DNA from: DASQDN01 sp963844855
GTDB lineage: Bacteria; Acidobacteriota; Terriglobia; Bryobacterales; Bryobacteraceae
NCBI GenBank assembly: GCA_963844855.1
Contig: CAWJQP010000046.1
Location: 248,001 to 312,000, forward strand
Reading direction: 5' to 3'
Length of the DNA stretch: 64,000 bases
Shown here piece by piece: positions 26,861-36,539 of the stretch. The notes under the pieces were generated by a model that was not told the DNA's origin, did not search any database, and saw nothing but the letters and a program-made list of their open reading frames with translations. The translations under genes were made by a program, and so were the position numbers. Each line of letters begins with the position of its first letter. Positions within the stretch are counted from its first letter, which is position 1.

Positions 26861-27870
26861 GATGCCTGTCATTATCATCTCCTGCGTTTTCAGCGAACAG
26901 AAGAGGCTGATCCTCCGCTCGGTCCCCCTGTAGAATCAACTTGCCTGTCTGAACAAGCCGCTCGATGATACTGCGAACCGGCTGTCTAGACAGATCGGCG
27001 CGGCAAATCTCCCATGGCGCGCGGGGAGCAGCTTGTTCGCGCTTTAGCAATCCCGCTTCTACTAATCGCGCTATCGAATGGTGACTCACGCCACATAGCC
27101 GAGCGGCTTCGCTCAAGCTGATTCTCTCCGGGTCCGGCAGCGCTCGTTTTTGACCTGGAATCGAATGGTTGCGCCGTGCTGTCGCGACACGGATCTGGTT
27201 CCACCGCTTCGCCTTTCCGGTTGAGTATCCCAGTCGGTTCAATACAGAAGCAATCTGGTCGTCGCCGCTGCGAACGGCCATTCGGCGGATGATGTCCAAA
27301 GCTTCTATGGATGTCCCGGTTTCGGTTGCTGAGCGTGGCCGATCCATTTCCAGTTGCGTGTGAGTGCCACCCTTCCAGTGAATCGTGAATTGCAGAGTCT
27401 TCTTCTGCCTATCCGTGCACACGATGATTTCTTCGATGACTGTGCGAAAGATCATCTTCATGAGTGTCGGAGGACAACGGTCACTCTGCCAAAGTTCAGC
27501 GAAGTTTTCGCCCATGAAACGAATCCGGGCCTCCTCTTCAAAAGACAATGAATACCGGTTTCCATTGAGGCTTGAAAGCTGTTGTTTCACAGTCTCGATC
27601 TCCTCAAGCTTTTGGTTCCAACGGCGCTCCAACTCGTCGGCTACGAGGCGATTCCTTGCATCGACCGCGTCGTATTGCTCAAACGCCTTTCTCCCCTCAT
27701 ACATCAGCTGTTCGAGTTTGCTGGACAGTGCGACTCGTTGAGCAACATCTCCGACACTGAGTTCCTCAAGCGCTTTCAGACTCGCTTCTTAGCGTTTGTC
27801 GGGAGTAATCACGATGTGCGCGGCAAACCGTTGAATCCGGAGGGACAGCTCGCTGGCATGGAACGAGGGA
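26853..27870 (-). pseudogene. C-terminal part of a large serine recombinase
   Basis: From 27704 downwards an open frame of 283 residues carries the coiled-coil and zinc-ribbon-distal part of a large serine recombinase: RNRLVADELERRWNQKLEEI, TVKQQLSSLN, LWQSDRCPPTLMKMIFRTVI and EEIIVCTDRQKKTLQFTIHW. Then HTH-like tails follow (IASVLNRLGYSTGKAKRWNQ; ISLSEAARLCGVSHHSIARL). The same frame extends upstream to ~27870 (SLRIQRFAAHIVITPDKR, a stop, then EASLKALEELSVGDVAQRVA). The catalytic N-terminal domain with the active Ser is absent. It faces the truncated IS91 transposase tail to tail. Confidence 0.7.
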
Positions 27871-28003
27871 CAGACCTAAGCGGTCCCCCGGGCGAGATTC
27901 GTCCGTAAGTCTTCTAAAATGCCATCCGCGTCGCAACGGTTGAGCTCAAGCCGTGCACTCAAGGTGTGTGACGCGGTCAAGCCGCGCCACACAAAACGTT
28001 CGT

Positions 28004-29734
28004 CTACCTGTCGCCGTTTATGGCTATGGAATCGCCCCATACAGGGGAGTCACCCCAAACGGCTGAATCGCCCCACACCGCGGAGTCTCCCCACACCGCC
28101 GAATCTCCCCATACGGCAGAGGCGCCCCAAACCGCCGAGTCACCCCAAACGGCCGAGTCTCCCCACACCGCAGAGTCTCCCCACACGGCCGAATCTCCCC
28201 AAACTGCGCTTGAGTTCCTCACCCAAACCGCGTCGCCCCAGACGGCTGAGTCTCCCCAAACAGCTGAATCGCCCCAGACGGCCGAATCTCCCCAAACTGC
28301 GGACATTGTGTTCACAACGCGAACGGTCCCCGTGGCGCTCCTGACAGCGGTTGGAGATGCTGCGGCGCCGAGCACTGTAGGCGCGTTCGTGATGGAATGC
28401 AGGGCGGCATTGAGGTCAAGATAACCGGCTCCGACAGCGAAGAGGTCGTACTGGCTGGTATACGTCTTCCCGCCGTCGACCACCGTGCTGTATCGGGGAA
28501 AAGTCTTGGTCGCAGTCAACATCAACCGCGCCTTAATCTGGTCGGGCGTAAGATTCGGCTCCTTGTGCAGCAACACGGCAGCTGCGCCGCTAACCATGGG
28601 CGCCGCAAGACTTGTGCCGCTGAGACGGAAGTAGTGCGCACCCACTCGGTTCTCTTTATGAGCCTTTTCAAACGAGCTGTTTCCCTGGGCCGAGGCTGCA
28701 ACGATACGGTTGCCTGGTGCGAGAATATCTGGTTTGACAATATGGTCAATCAGCGAAGGGCCCTTGCTGGAGTAGCTGGCAATTCGATCGTCAGCGCGCG
28801 AACTGGTGTCCATACTTCGCATCGCGCCGACAGTAATGACCAACGGGTCACTGGCGGGACTGGCGATCATAGCGTAGCCTTCTGTTCCCATGCTATTGTT
28901 TCGTCCCTCGTTGCCGGCGGCGACGACAACGACGATTCCCGCCTGCCACGCTCGCTCGACTGCACGGCAAAGCGGATCGACCTTATAGCTCTCAAACACC
29001 GGTCGACCAACCGACAAGTTCAGAACGCGAATGTTGTACTTGGATTTCAGCTGAATCGCGCGTTCGATAGCCGCGATCACAGTGCTGTCCGATCCCATCC
29101 CTTTGTCGTCGAGAACGCGGAGACTGACCAGATTCGCTCCCGGAGCGATTCCGGTGTACTGCCCGTTCGACTTCCTGCCATTGCCTGCGGCGACTGATGC
29201 CACTGGCGTGCCGTGGCCATAGCCGTCGGCGTTCTTTCCGCCCAGTACAAAATTCTCGCTATAAACGATGCGCGACTTTTTAGTTCCACTAAAATCCGAG
29301 ACGTCATCGACTCCGCTATCGATAATGGCAATTCCGATTCCCTCGCCGGTCCAACCGTAGGACTGAGCGATAGTGGCCCCGATCGTTGGTCTGGAGAGGT
29401 CGAGCGATGGGCCTACGCGGCGGTTCGGGGAGATAAATGCAACATCGGCATCATCGGATATGTCACCTATCGCCTCCGCGGGTACCGAGTAAACTGCTCC
29501 CTTGATCTGCGGTAACTCGCTCTGTAGGCGGCCACCTTTACCTTTGATCTTCGTGTGCTGCTTTTCGTCGGCATTAGCGTGATATTGGACGATTACGTCC
29601 ACCACCGTGCCCCGTTTTAGTGTCAAATCCCGTGCCAGCTTCGAGGGATTCTTTGCCGCAGCCGGCATTACCAGCGAAAGTGCCGCGACAACTGGCAGCG
29701 TGAACTTCAAACGAATCAGTGGAATTAACCTCAA
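28004..29734 (-). CDS. secreted subtilisin-like (S8) protease with SAVWGD repeat tail
   Basis: 576 residues. The start is taken as a TTG at 29734 because AAAGGAG lies 6 bases before it and a signal peptide follows at once (IRLKFTLPVVAALSLVMPAA). A propeptide-like segment (DVIVQYHANADEKQH, LPQIKGAVYSVPAEAI) precedes the S8 domain. The catalytic triad is Asp139 (IAIIDSGVDD), His174 (GYGHGTPVASV) and Ser375 (LSGTSLAAPMVSGAAA), with the oxyanion Asn in VVVAAGNEG. After residue ~475 comes a tail of 15 tandem hexapeptides of the form S-A/P-V-W-G-D/A, interrupted once by AVWVRN, ending IAINGDR. AVWG-type tails are known on some bacterial S8 proteases, but their role is not settled. The array is 276 bases of near-identical 18-mers. 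The gene is intact and stands alone among mobile remnants. Confidence 0.9.
   Translation of the reverse strand: MRLIPLIRLKFTLPVVAALSLVMPAAAKNPSKLARDLTLKRGTVVDVIVQYHANADEKQHTKIKGKGGRLQSELPQIKGAVYSVPAEAIGDISDDADVAFISPNRRVGPSLDLSRPTIGATIAQSYGWTGEGIGIAIIDSGVDDVSDFSGTKKSRIVYSENFVLGGKNADGYGHGTPVASVAAGNGRKSNGQYTGIAPGANLVSLRVLDDKGMGSDSTVIAAIERAIQLKSKYNIRVLNLSVGRPVFESYKVDPLCRAVERAWQAGIVVVVAAGNEGRNNSMGTEGYAMIASPASDPLVITVGAMRSMDTSSRADDRIASYSSKGPSLIDHIVKPDILAPGNRIVAASAQGNSSFEKAHKENRVGAHYFRLSGTSLAAPMVSGAAAVLLHKEPNLTPDQIKARLMLTATKTFPRYSTVVDGGKTYTSQYDLFAVGAGYLDLNAALHSITNAPTVLGAAASPTAVRSATGTVRVVNTMSAVWGDSAVWGDSAVWGDSAVWGDAVWVRNSSAVWGDSAVWGDSAVWGDSAVWGDSAVWGASAVWGDSAVWGDSAVWGDSAVWGDSPVWGDSIAINGDR
28027..28302. 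repeat. 15 imperfect 18-bp tandem repeats
   Basis: The DNA behind the SAVWGD tail. Units read as variations of CCCCAcACgGCnGAgTCt on the plus strand; synonymous changes at the third positions are frequent, so the protein repeat is better conserved than the DNA. One unit is degenerate (around 28210-28235). Confidence 0.85.
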
Positions 29735-30223
29735 CTGAGTCTCCTTTCGACAAATTCTGATGCCAGCCGGCACGCCATGCGGATTTGAGCTTGATAGCCG
29801 TTGTCGCTGTCCGGCGGAGTTCCGAAAGCCGATATATGGGCCTTATAGGAACTTATCGCTGCCCATCGCAATTCTTTGAGCTTTTTTGTGAGGGCGCCGA
29901 TCTAGCATCGATACCGTTTGGCCAAGATTTTGATGTTGTTTGATTTAGCAATGTTCAGCCTCGGTCGTGCTTACCGTATCAGTGACTCGGGTGCATCGCT
30001 GTCTACATCCGCCGTAGTTATTGGATTCGGCGTATGTTCACGTCGCCCGCTTAGAGCCGCGTGACCACCGCGCTTGGCACCGCGCCCGTTCCCTGCATCA
30101 CGCGAGGATTACCTCCTGGGCTCTCCCGGCGGAGGATCGGTCCAAAAGATTCTTGAGCAGATGACTCGTCGCGGGCACCTGGACGAGGCCACCCAAAAAG
30201 GATGACAGAATGGTGCTATACCT
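29735..30223. other. no gene recognised; protease promoter region
   Basis: Upstream of the S8 protease. No convincing coding frame. The first ~40 bases on the minus strand hold AAAGGAG; the rest should include its promoter. Confidence 0.45.
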
Positions 30224-31125
30224 AGCAGGCTGTTGAAAAACAGCGCCAGACGGCATTCGGCTCCTCCCCCTCGTTACTCGCAGAGACCGTATCGCGCATC
30301 CTGCGGGACTCTGTGTAGGGGGATACATTCCCAAAATGCATTTTTTAAAAGTTAAAATGCAGCTCTCCTTGAACTTATACAGACTGCCTGCCGGCGACAT
30401 CAGATTTCGCATTCGCACCAGATTGTAGGCCGTAGCGGTGAACGTAAAAACCCATCTGACTGTTTCTAGTCCGCGATGCCGAGTCTTGCGTAGCGTTCCA
30501 ACCGTTTTGATCCAGCCAAAGACTTCTTCGATGCGCTTGCGTTTCCGCTGACTCACCCTGTATGTCGCGTTGTGCGTCCATCGATCGCGCTGCCGCCTGG
30601 ACGCTTGGTATTCTGCGAGACGTGCGGCGTCACGTTCATGCCACGCATCTCCTTAACAAAGTCCTTGGTGTCGTACCCTTTATCGGCGCCTAGCGTGATG
30701 CGATCCGTGCCCTCCACGCGTTCCGTCATCATCATCGCCGCATCCCGCTTCGCCGTGCCGTTGCATTGGAGCAACTCCGTGTCCACCACCCGTCCGTTCC
30801 GGTTCTCGATCATCACATTGCCGCAGTACGCCAGCTTGGCTTCATGGCCACCACTTTTGCGCGCCAGTCGTGCGTCTGGGTCCGTGGTTGACTCGTGGGT
30901 GTCGTTGCTTCGCTTCTCGCCGTGGAGTCCACCGTCGGGTTGCCAGGATCATCTGGAGGCGGCGGCTGATCCTTACGTTGAAAACTCTTGTGGCTTGCCC
31001 AAGCTTCGATCAGCGTGCCGTCCACACTGAAGTGCTCGTCGGAAAGTAAGTCTGCCACCCGCGCCTGAGTCAATACCAATTGGAAGAACTTCTCGGCAAC
31101 ATCGCCCTGCAAAAGCCGGCGAAGA
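30224..31125 (-). pseudogene. IS5-like transposase, N-terminally truncated, two frameshifts
   Basis: Three frames join into one DDE transposase lacking its N-terminus: VAEKFFQLVLTQARVADLLS, DEHFSVDGTLIEAWASHKSF (first Asp), then MIENRNGRVVDTELLQCNGT, DRITLGADKGYDTKDFVKEM (second Asp), then QRKRKRIEEVFGWIKTVGTL (catalytic Glu) with RHRGLETVRWVFTFTATAYN. Frame changes lie at about 30815 and 30555. The sequence GGCTGTTGAAAAACAGC at ~30229 after the gene is typical of an IS5/IS1182-like end; no matching end was found near 31.1-31.2 kb. Confidence 0.75.
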
Positions 31126-31419
31126 TAGCCTAAGCACAGGTGCGAAGGGAAAGTGACCGATGAGCGGCAACTCCCAATCTATCAACCTCATCGGAGTTTG
31201 CGAGAACCACAGTTCCAAATCGCGCTAGCTGCGATGGGACAAGCGACTCCTGTGGTGAAGCCTGCAATTCAATTTATGGCCCTTGCAGATTCGGGACATC
31301 TTCAAATACCCGGCACAGCACCTCGACGGACAAAAAGGCGCTTTATTTTTGAGCCATTGTCCTGAGCATTCTCGCGTCTCTAAGCAGACCTGTCGATCCT
31401 GATTCGGAAGGACGCGTTC
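31126..31419. other. intergenic, promoter region of the kinase gene
   Basis: No gene recognised. GGAAGGA at about 31405-31411 is the ribosome binding site for the kinase ATG at 31420. Confidence 0.4.
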
Positions 31420-34050
31420 ATGAACGCCGCCGCCGTACTTCAGCTCTTTTCGGAAGTCGCCGATCTCCCGGCAGAGGACCGCGACCGCATCCTCCAAGAG
31501 CGCGGGACTCCGGTCGACGTCTGCGCCGAACTTCAATCTTTGCTGGAACATGACGGCAACACTGGCGGTATAACCCGCCTCCTCACGGAAGAAATGGATC
31601 AGGCGCTGTGTTCGGCGGCTGGTGTCTCGCTTTGCGGACCGTACCGGCTCATTCGCCGAATCGGGTCTGGTGGGATGGGAGATGTCTACCTAGCCAGGCG
31701 CGACGACGGTGAAGTCCATCAGCAGGTTGCCGTCAAACTGCTGCGCTCCGACGCGGACCGCCCTGCGTCGCGGGAACGCTTCCTGCGAGAGCGCCAGGTG
31801 CTGGCGTCGTTGAACCATCCCTCCATTGCGCGGTTGATGGACGCCGGGCACAGCGCCGACGGCCAGCCCTATTTCGTAATGGAGTTCGTGGAGGGCGTAC
31901 CCGTTGACGAGTATGCATCCGCACTCAACCTGCGAGGTCGGCTCGAACTGTTCCTGCTCATCTGCGCGGCGATTTCACATGCACACACCCACTCCATCAT
32001 TCACCGCGACCTGAAACCCTCGAACATTCTCGTCGATGCCACCGGCGCCCCGAAACTCCTGGATTTCGGCATCGCAAAAGTCCTCACCGAGGCCGGCGAC
32101 CCAACTCGAACCGTCGAGCGGATGCTTACACCGACATACGCAAGCCCGGAACAAATCCGCGGAGACGTTCAAACTATCGCCACCGATGTTTTCTCCCTGG
32201 GCGCCATTCTGTATCAACTGATCACAGGACGCCTCCCGCGCGAACGATGGTCCGGCTCACGAGAACACCTGGAAGAAACCATCACACCTCCGAGCCGATT
32301 GAATATCGACCTTCCGCGAGACCTCGACTACATCGTCCTCAAGGCGCTCCGATGTGAACCGGGCGAGAGGTACGCCTGTGTGGAGAGGCTGGCGGACGAT
32401 ATCCGCTCGCTCCTTGATTCCCGCCCGGTCGAAGCGCGTTCAGGCGACCGGGTATATCGCATTCGCAAGTTCCTGGTACGAAAACGGCCATTCACCACAT
32501 CGATCGGGGTTGCGCTCGCCGGATTACTCCTCACCGCAGGCGTAGCAGGTACGCAGCGCTTCGTCGCAGAGAATCGCCTCTTGAAAGGCCGCGATCTCGC
32601 CAGAACTGTCCTTGCACTCGATGAAGCCGCCGTCGACGTCCACGGTTCGTCGAACCCGCGATACCAACTGATTAGCTTGTCGAAGGACTACCTGGAGGGG
32701 GTTTTGACCGCGGCACGTAGCGATCGTACTCTCGCGCTCGATGTGGGACGAGCATATTCGCTTCTGGCGCGGGCACAAGGACTCTCCATCGCGGCGCCTA
32801 TGGGTCAGACTGCTAAGGCAGAGGACAGTCTGCGTCAAGCCGCCACTCTCGTAGACCCCCTCTTGACCGGCAATCCGAACGATCGCGACGCCCTGTTCGC
32901 AGCAGCAAGAATCAGTCATGACCGTATGCTTGCCGCAGAGACAAGCCATCGGAAGGAAGAAGCCTTGGCACATGCGCGTAAAGCCGTCGAACGGCTGGAT
33001 ACGCTGCTGGCGCTTGGAGGAGTCTCATCCGGGCGACTCGAGGCCGTTTCCGAGTACCTGTACCAGATTGCGGTCACTCACAAGAACCTTCATCACTTCG
33101 ACGACGCAATTCAGTACAGCCGCCGTTCCATCGAAATTTCGCGAGCAATGCCGGGCGGTGCTCTGCGGGTTAGCCTTGGCCTTAGTTTGCTTGCGGACAT
33201 GTACCGGGTTACCGGCGAACTGGAAAAGGCTCTTGCAACTATCCGGGATGCGCGCACTCATCTCGAGCGCACTGTATTTCCCAACGATACAGTAAGGCGC
33301 TGTTCGTGGATCACAATCCTGTGGCGGGAAGGCAAGATCCTGGGAGCGGCCAACGGCTTGGGACTGAATCGGACGACCGAGGCCATTGGGCGCCTTCAGG
33401 AAGCCTTCGATCTCATCGAAGACTGGACCCGAAACGATGCACAAGGAGCGTTTAGCCGGCTTTTCTTCGTATCGATTGGAAGAGAACTCGGATTGCTTCT
33501 GCGTGTCCGTCATCCCGAAAGAGCTTTGGCTATTTACGATCAGTCTCTGCACCGGCTCGCCACGTTACTCGACAATGCTGAAGCGCGACGTGGAGAAGCG
33601 GTGTTGTTAGCCGAATCGGCGTACGCGCTGCGACGCCTCGGTCGAAACCAAGAGGCGGGACACCGAATTGACGCCGCATTGCGGGTGCTGACCGAAGCAG
33701 GAGAATATCCGACGTCACGCTCATCGAGGAGCCCCACAGCGGAATCCGTTCTGCGCTCACTCGGGGATCACCTCGCCGACGTCGGACAAACGGGGAGTGC
33801 AGTGAAAATTTATGAGCAGTTGCTGAGTCGTCTCGAAGCTTCAAAGCTGGATCCGCGCCACGATCTACGCGACGCGGTGACGGTCTCGGAAACTTATGCG
33901 GCCTTGGCTGCCCTGTACCGCCGTGGAAGCATGCCGGATAAAGCGCATGTGCTCGATTCCAACCGTGTCGCACTATGGCGCCAGTGGGATTCCAGGCTCC
34001 CGGGAAATTCCGTGGCCCAGCGACAGTTGGAACTTCTTCGCGCGCGCTAA
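31420..34050 (+). CDS. transmembrane Ser/Thr protein kinase with C-terminal TPR-like domain
   Basis: 876 residues. A ~70-residue N-terminal helical segment (AAAVLQLFSEVADLPAEDRD, an ECF-associated-like pattern) precedes a Hanks-type kinase domain (residues ~74-330). It has the glycine loop IGSGGMGDVYLARR, the ATP Lys106 (VAVKLL), the catalytic loop HRDLKPSN with Asp197, and D215-F-G. An arginine-rich juxtamembrane stretch leads to one membrane helix (residues ~360-378, SIGVALAGLLLTAGVAGTQ). The outer part is alpha-helical with TPR-like repeats (KAEDSLRQAATLVDPLL, EALAHARKAVERLDTL, LHHFDDAIQYSRRSIEIS, LEKALATIRDARTHLE). All catalytic residues are present, so it should be active. It is followed on the same strand by a TolB-like regulator and an unknown protein; the gaps (337 and 172 bases) allow separate promoters. 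Confidence 0.93.
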   Translation: MNAAAVLQLFSEVADLPAEDRDRILQERGTPVDVCAELQSLLEHDGNTGGITRLLTEEMDQALCSAAGVSLCGPYRLIRRIGSGGMGDVYLARRDDGEVHQQVAVKLLRSDADRPASRERFLRERQVLASLNHPSIARLMDAGHSADGQPYFVMEFVEGVPVDEYASALNLRGRLELFLLICAAISHAHTHSIIHRDLKPSNILVDATGAPKLLDFGIAKVLTEAGDPTRTVERMLTPTYASPEQIRGDVQTIATDVFSLGAILYQLITGRLPRERWSGSREHLEETITPPSRLNIDLPRDLDYIVLKALRCEPGERYACVERLADDIRSLLDSRPVEARSGDRVYRIRKFLVRKRPFTTSIGVALAGLLLTAGVAGTQRFVAENRLLKGRDLARTVLALDEAAVDVHGSSNPRYQLISLSKDYLEGVLTAARSDRTLALDVGRAYSLLARAQGLSIAAPMGQTAKAEDSLRQAATLVDPLLTGNPNDRDALFAAARISHDRMLAAETSHRKEEALAHARKAVERLDTLLALGGVSSGRLEAVSEYLYQIAVTHKNLHHFDDAIQYSRRSIEISRAMPGGALRVSLGLSLLADMYRVTGELEKALATIRDARTHLERTVFPNDTVRRCSWITILWREGKILGAANGLGLNRTTEAIGRLQEAFDLIEDWTRNDAQGAFSRLFFVSIGRELGLLLRVRHPERALAIYDQSLHRLATLLDNAEARRGEAVLLAESAYALRRLGRNQEAGHRIDAALRVLTEAGEYPTSRSSRSPTAESVLRSLGDHLADVGQTGSAVKIYEQLLSRLEASKLDPRHDLRDAVTVSETYAALAALYRRGSMPDKAHVLDSNRVALWRQWDSRLPGNSVAQRQLELLRAR

Positions 34051-34387
34051 TTGCGATCTAGGTCAGCTGTGGTGTTCGGAAAAGATCGGCGCCTGCAGGA
34101 CTGTCCCCGAACGTGAGGGGGAAGCTGATGGGATCATCGATCCTGATCCGGTAAAAGAATTGGTGTGAAAATTGCTCAGCGGTCCTGTGGCTTTACAGAT
34201 TCGGTTCGACATCGAGCGCGCGGCCGACATGGAGCAGTCGATTGCGGCAGTTGATTCCAACGGGAGTGACCTGTTTAGGCGGCGTGTCGCTCATATAGAG
34301 GATGCAGGCCGCTGAGGAACTCCGGCGAGCCGATCGAAGTAATATGATGAACTGTCGGGCGAGTAAAGGCGGCATTCAGTATCAATC
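34051..34387. other. no gene recognised
   Basis: Spacer between the kinase and the TolB-like gene. Overlapping short frames only; no terminator hairpin with a T-run was seen. Confidence 0.4.
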
Positions 34388-36367
34388 ATGCCTGCCGAAA
34401 GCATGCAAAAAGCAGATGACGGGTCCACTCCGCCTCCTGTCGAGTTGATCCGAAAACAGCTCGAACGCCTGCTGGCCGATGCCCGATTCGTTCGGTCCGA
34501 ACGTCTCAGCCGGTTCCTACGATATACCGTCGAGAAAACCCTTGCCGGCGAAGGTGACGATCTTAAGGAATATACAATCGCCGTAGAAGTCTACGGCAAA
34601 TCAGAAAGCTACGATCCGTCTGTGAATTCCCTGGTGCGGGTCGAAGTCGGCCGCCTGCGGAACAAGTTGCTCGATTACTACACGACAACAGGTCGCGCCG
34701 AGCCGGTTCGCATCGAGTTTGTACGCGGCAAATATGCGCCTGTATTCACACTGCAATCGACGCCGCGCGATCCCGAAGTCAATGCATCGCCAATAATTCA
34801 GGGAGTAATGCAACCGCCGGAATTTCCGGAATGGCCGCGCACTGCTGCCGGTTCTCGTTTTCGGGGCCTGTGGCTTGTTCTGGCGGGGCTGGCCATCGTC
34901 TTGCTTTCATGGATTGTAGCCAGAGTTCCCGACCGGGATCGCTCTCGCGCTGTGAATCTTCCCTCGATCGCAATTTTTCCATTTACGTCCTTCAGCCTCG
35001 ACCCCGAGGTTGAGTCTTTTGCGGCCGTGCTGATGGAGGATGTGAAAAATGTTGTTGCAAAAACAGGCGCATGGCGAGTACTTCCTCCCAGCGCGATGCT
35101 GAAGTTGCAGAACCAGCCCGACGACGCCGCGTCCGTCGGCCGCCTGCTGGATGCGGCCGTCGTGCTCGAGGGCAGCATCCGCAAGGAAGGCGATCACTTG
35201 CGAATCACCGCACTCCTCGTCAATACGACCGACGGATATCATCTCTGGGCCCAAACGTTTGACCGGGACAGTCGACAGAAGCAGCAGCTACAGACCGAAG
35301 TCTCGGCTTCCATCGCACAGGCAGCCGCAGCGGCGCAGCGAGTCCCTTCGATCGTCACTCCGCAGCCGCCGACAGGTGATGTGGGAGAGGCGCGGGAGCT
35401 CTACCGTCGAGCCAGAGCCAGTTTGGACAAACTCCAGGGTGACCACTTACTGGCGCGCGAGCCCGATGGGGAGGGCCGTGCGCCGCTGGCTATCATCATG
35501 CAGGCGGTCGCCGACATTGAGCGGGCCATCGTACTCGATCCCAAGTTCGCGCCGGCGTACGGCGCCCTCGCTGAGGCCTACCAGTTTGGCGCCGACTTCG
35601 ACGACGGGCTCTGGGTGAAGGCGCGGGACGCCGCCAACCGAGGTCTGCAGATTACCGACAATCTGGCGGAAGCTCACTTCGTCCTTGGGTACCAGAAGTT
35701 TCTCCGGGAGTGGGATTTTTTGGGGGCATCACGCGAATTCAAAAGAACTCTTGAACTGAATCCGCGAAACGTCACAGCCTGCCGTCTCTATGCCGATTGC
35801 TCGGCGCTGGTGGGCGATACAGATGCAGGGTTCGCTGCCTTGCGCCAGGCACATCGGTCAGCTCCACAGTCGCCGGTGATCGCGATCCAGACAGGCATCA
35901 TGCTTTATCACGCGCGCCGGTTTGATGAGCTCGCGTCGTACGGCGCCTCACTGAAGCAGCAGCGTCCAAATCTGCCGCTGGCTCACTGGCTGCAGGGCCT
36001 TGCGCTTGAACAACTGCATAAATACGAAGACGCGGCCGCGGCATTCGAGACCGCACTCAGGCTTTCGCCCCGCGATCCCAGAGTCACACCCGCGCTTGGA
36101 CACGTCTATGGCGTAATGGGACGGCAAGAAGGCGCGTTGCGCCTTATTGAGACTACGCGTGATCGGGCGCTGAAAGGGCGCCTCGGTCCTACGGCTGTAG
36201 CTGTTATTTATCTCGGCCTGGGCGATAAAGACGCAGCATTTTCCTGGCTTGAGAAGGCATGGGAACTTCGTGAAGGAGCCTTGCCGTATATCAAACTCGA
36301 CCCCCGATGCGACCCAATTCGCTCCGATCCGAGATTTGCATTGCTGCTCCGGAAAATGCGGCTTTGA
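34388..36367 (+). CDS. membrane regulator: DNA-binding-like N-terminus, TolB/FlgO-like domain, TPRs
   Basis: 659 residues. Residues ~18-125 are basic and helical (IRKQLERLLADARFVRSERL, SRFLRYTVEKTLAGEGDDLK, YTIAVEVYGKSESYDPSVNS, LVRVEVGRLRNKLLDYYTTT). This conserved cytoplasmic module is common in Acidobacteriota and is thought to act like a winged-helix regulator. One membrane helix follows at ~161-182 (GLWLVLAGLAIVLLSWIVAR). The outer part starts with SIAIFPFTSFSLDPEVESFA and DAAVVLEGSIRKEGDHLRIT (FlgO/TolB-like, as in adenylate cyclase-type TPR proteins). Several TPRs follow (LAEAHFVLGYQKFLREWDFL, YEDAAAAFETALRLSPRDPR, GDKDAAFSWLEKAWE). The layout resembles CadC-type one-component membrane regulators. 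Its position after the kinase makes a shared pathway plausible but unproven. Intact. Confidence 0.85.
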   Translation: MPAESMQKADDGSTPPPVELIRKQLERLLADARFVRSERLSRFLRYTVEKTLAGEGDDLKEYTIAVEVYGKSESYDPSVNSLVRVEVGRLRNKLLDYYTTTGRAEPVRIEFVRGKYAPVFTLQSTPRDPEVNASPIIQGVMQPPEFPEWPRTAAGSRFRGLWLVLAGLAIVLLSWIVARVPDRDRSRAVNLPSIAIFPFTSFSLDPEVESFAAVLMEDVKNVVAKTGAWRVLPPSAMLKLQNQPDDAASVGRLLDAAVVLEGSIRKEGDHLRITALLVNTTDGYHLWAQTFDRDSRQKQQLQTEVSASIAQAAAAAQRVPSIVTPQPPTGDVGEARELYRRARASLDKLQGDHLLAREPDGEGRAPLAIIMQAVADIERAIVLDPKFAPAYGALAEAYQFGADFDDGLWVKARDAANRGLQITDNLAEAHFVLGYQKFLREWDFLGASREFKRTLELNPRNVTACRLYADCSALVGDTDAGFAALRQAHRSAPQSPVIAIQTGIMLYHARRFDELASYGASLKQQRPNLPLAHWLQGLALEQLHKYEDAAAAFETALRLSPRDPRVTPALGHVYGVMGRQEGALRLIETTRDRALKGRLGPTAVAVIYLGLGDKDAAFSWLEKAWELREGALPYIKLDPRCDPIRSDPRFALLLRKMRL

Positions 36368-36539
36368 GAACGTCCGCCTTCTAATTCATACATTTACTCA
36401 GCGTTATCGGTGTTAGTAACGGCGCTCCTAGCGGCGATTGCGAGCCTTTCGTGATCCTCGCCGCAGCGAATGCGGCGCGTTCCCAAGTGCGGCATGAAAC
36501 AAACGCCGCGGAAATTTGAAGAATCTGAGGAGAATGAAA

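Noticed and set aside
28027..28302. Regular 18-bp repeats as a CRISPR array
   Set aside because: Units are adjacent with no unique spacers and lie inside a protease gene.
28020..28424. A 134-residue plus-strand frame of TAESPQ/HTAESP repeats
   Set aside because: It is the antisense image of the SAVWGD tail of the S8 protease; the tandem repeat keeps both strands open by chance.
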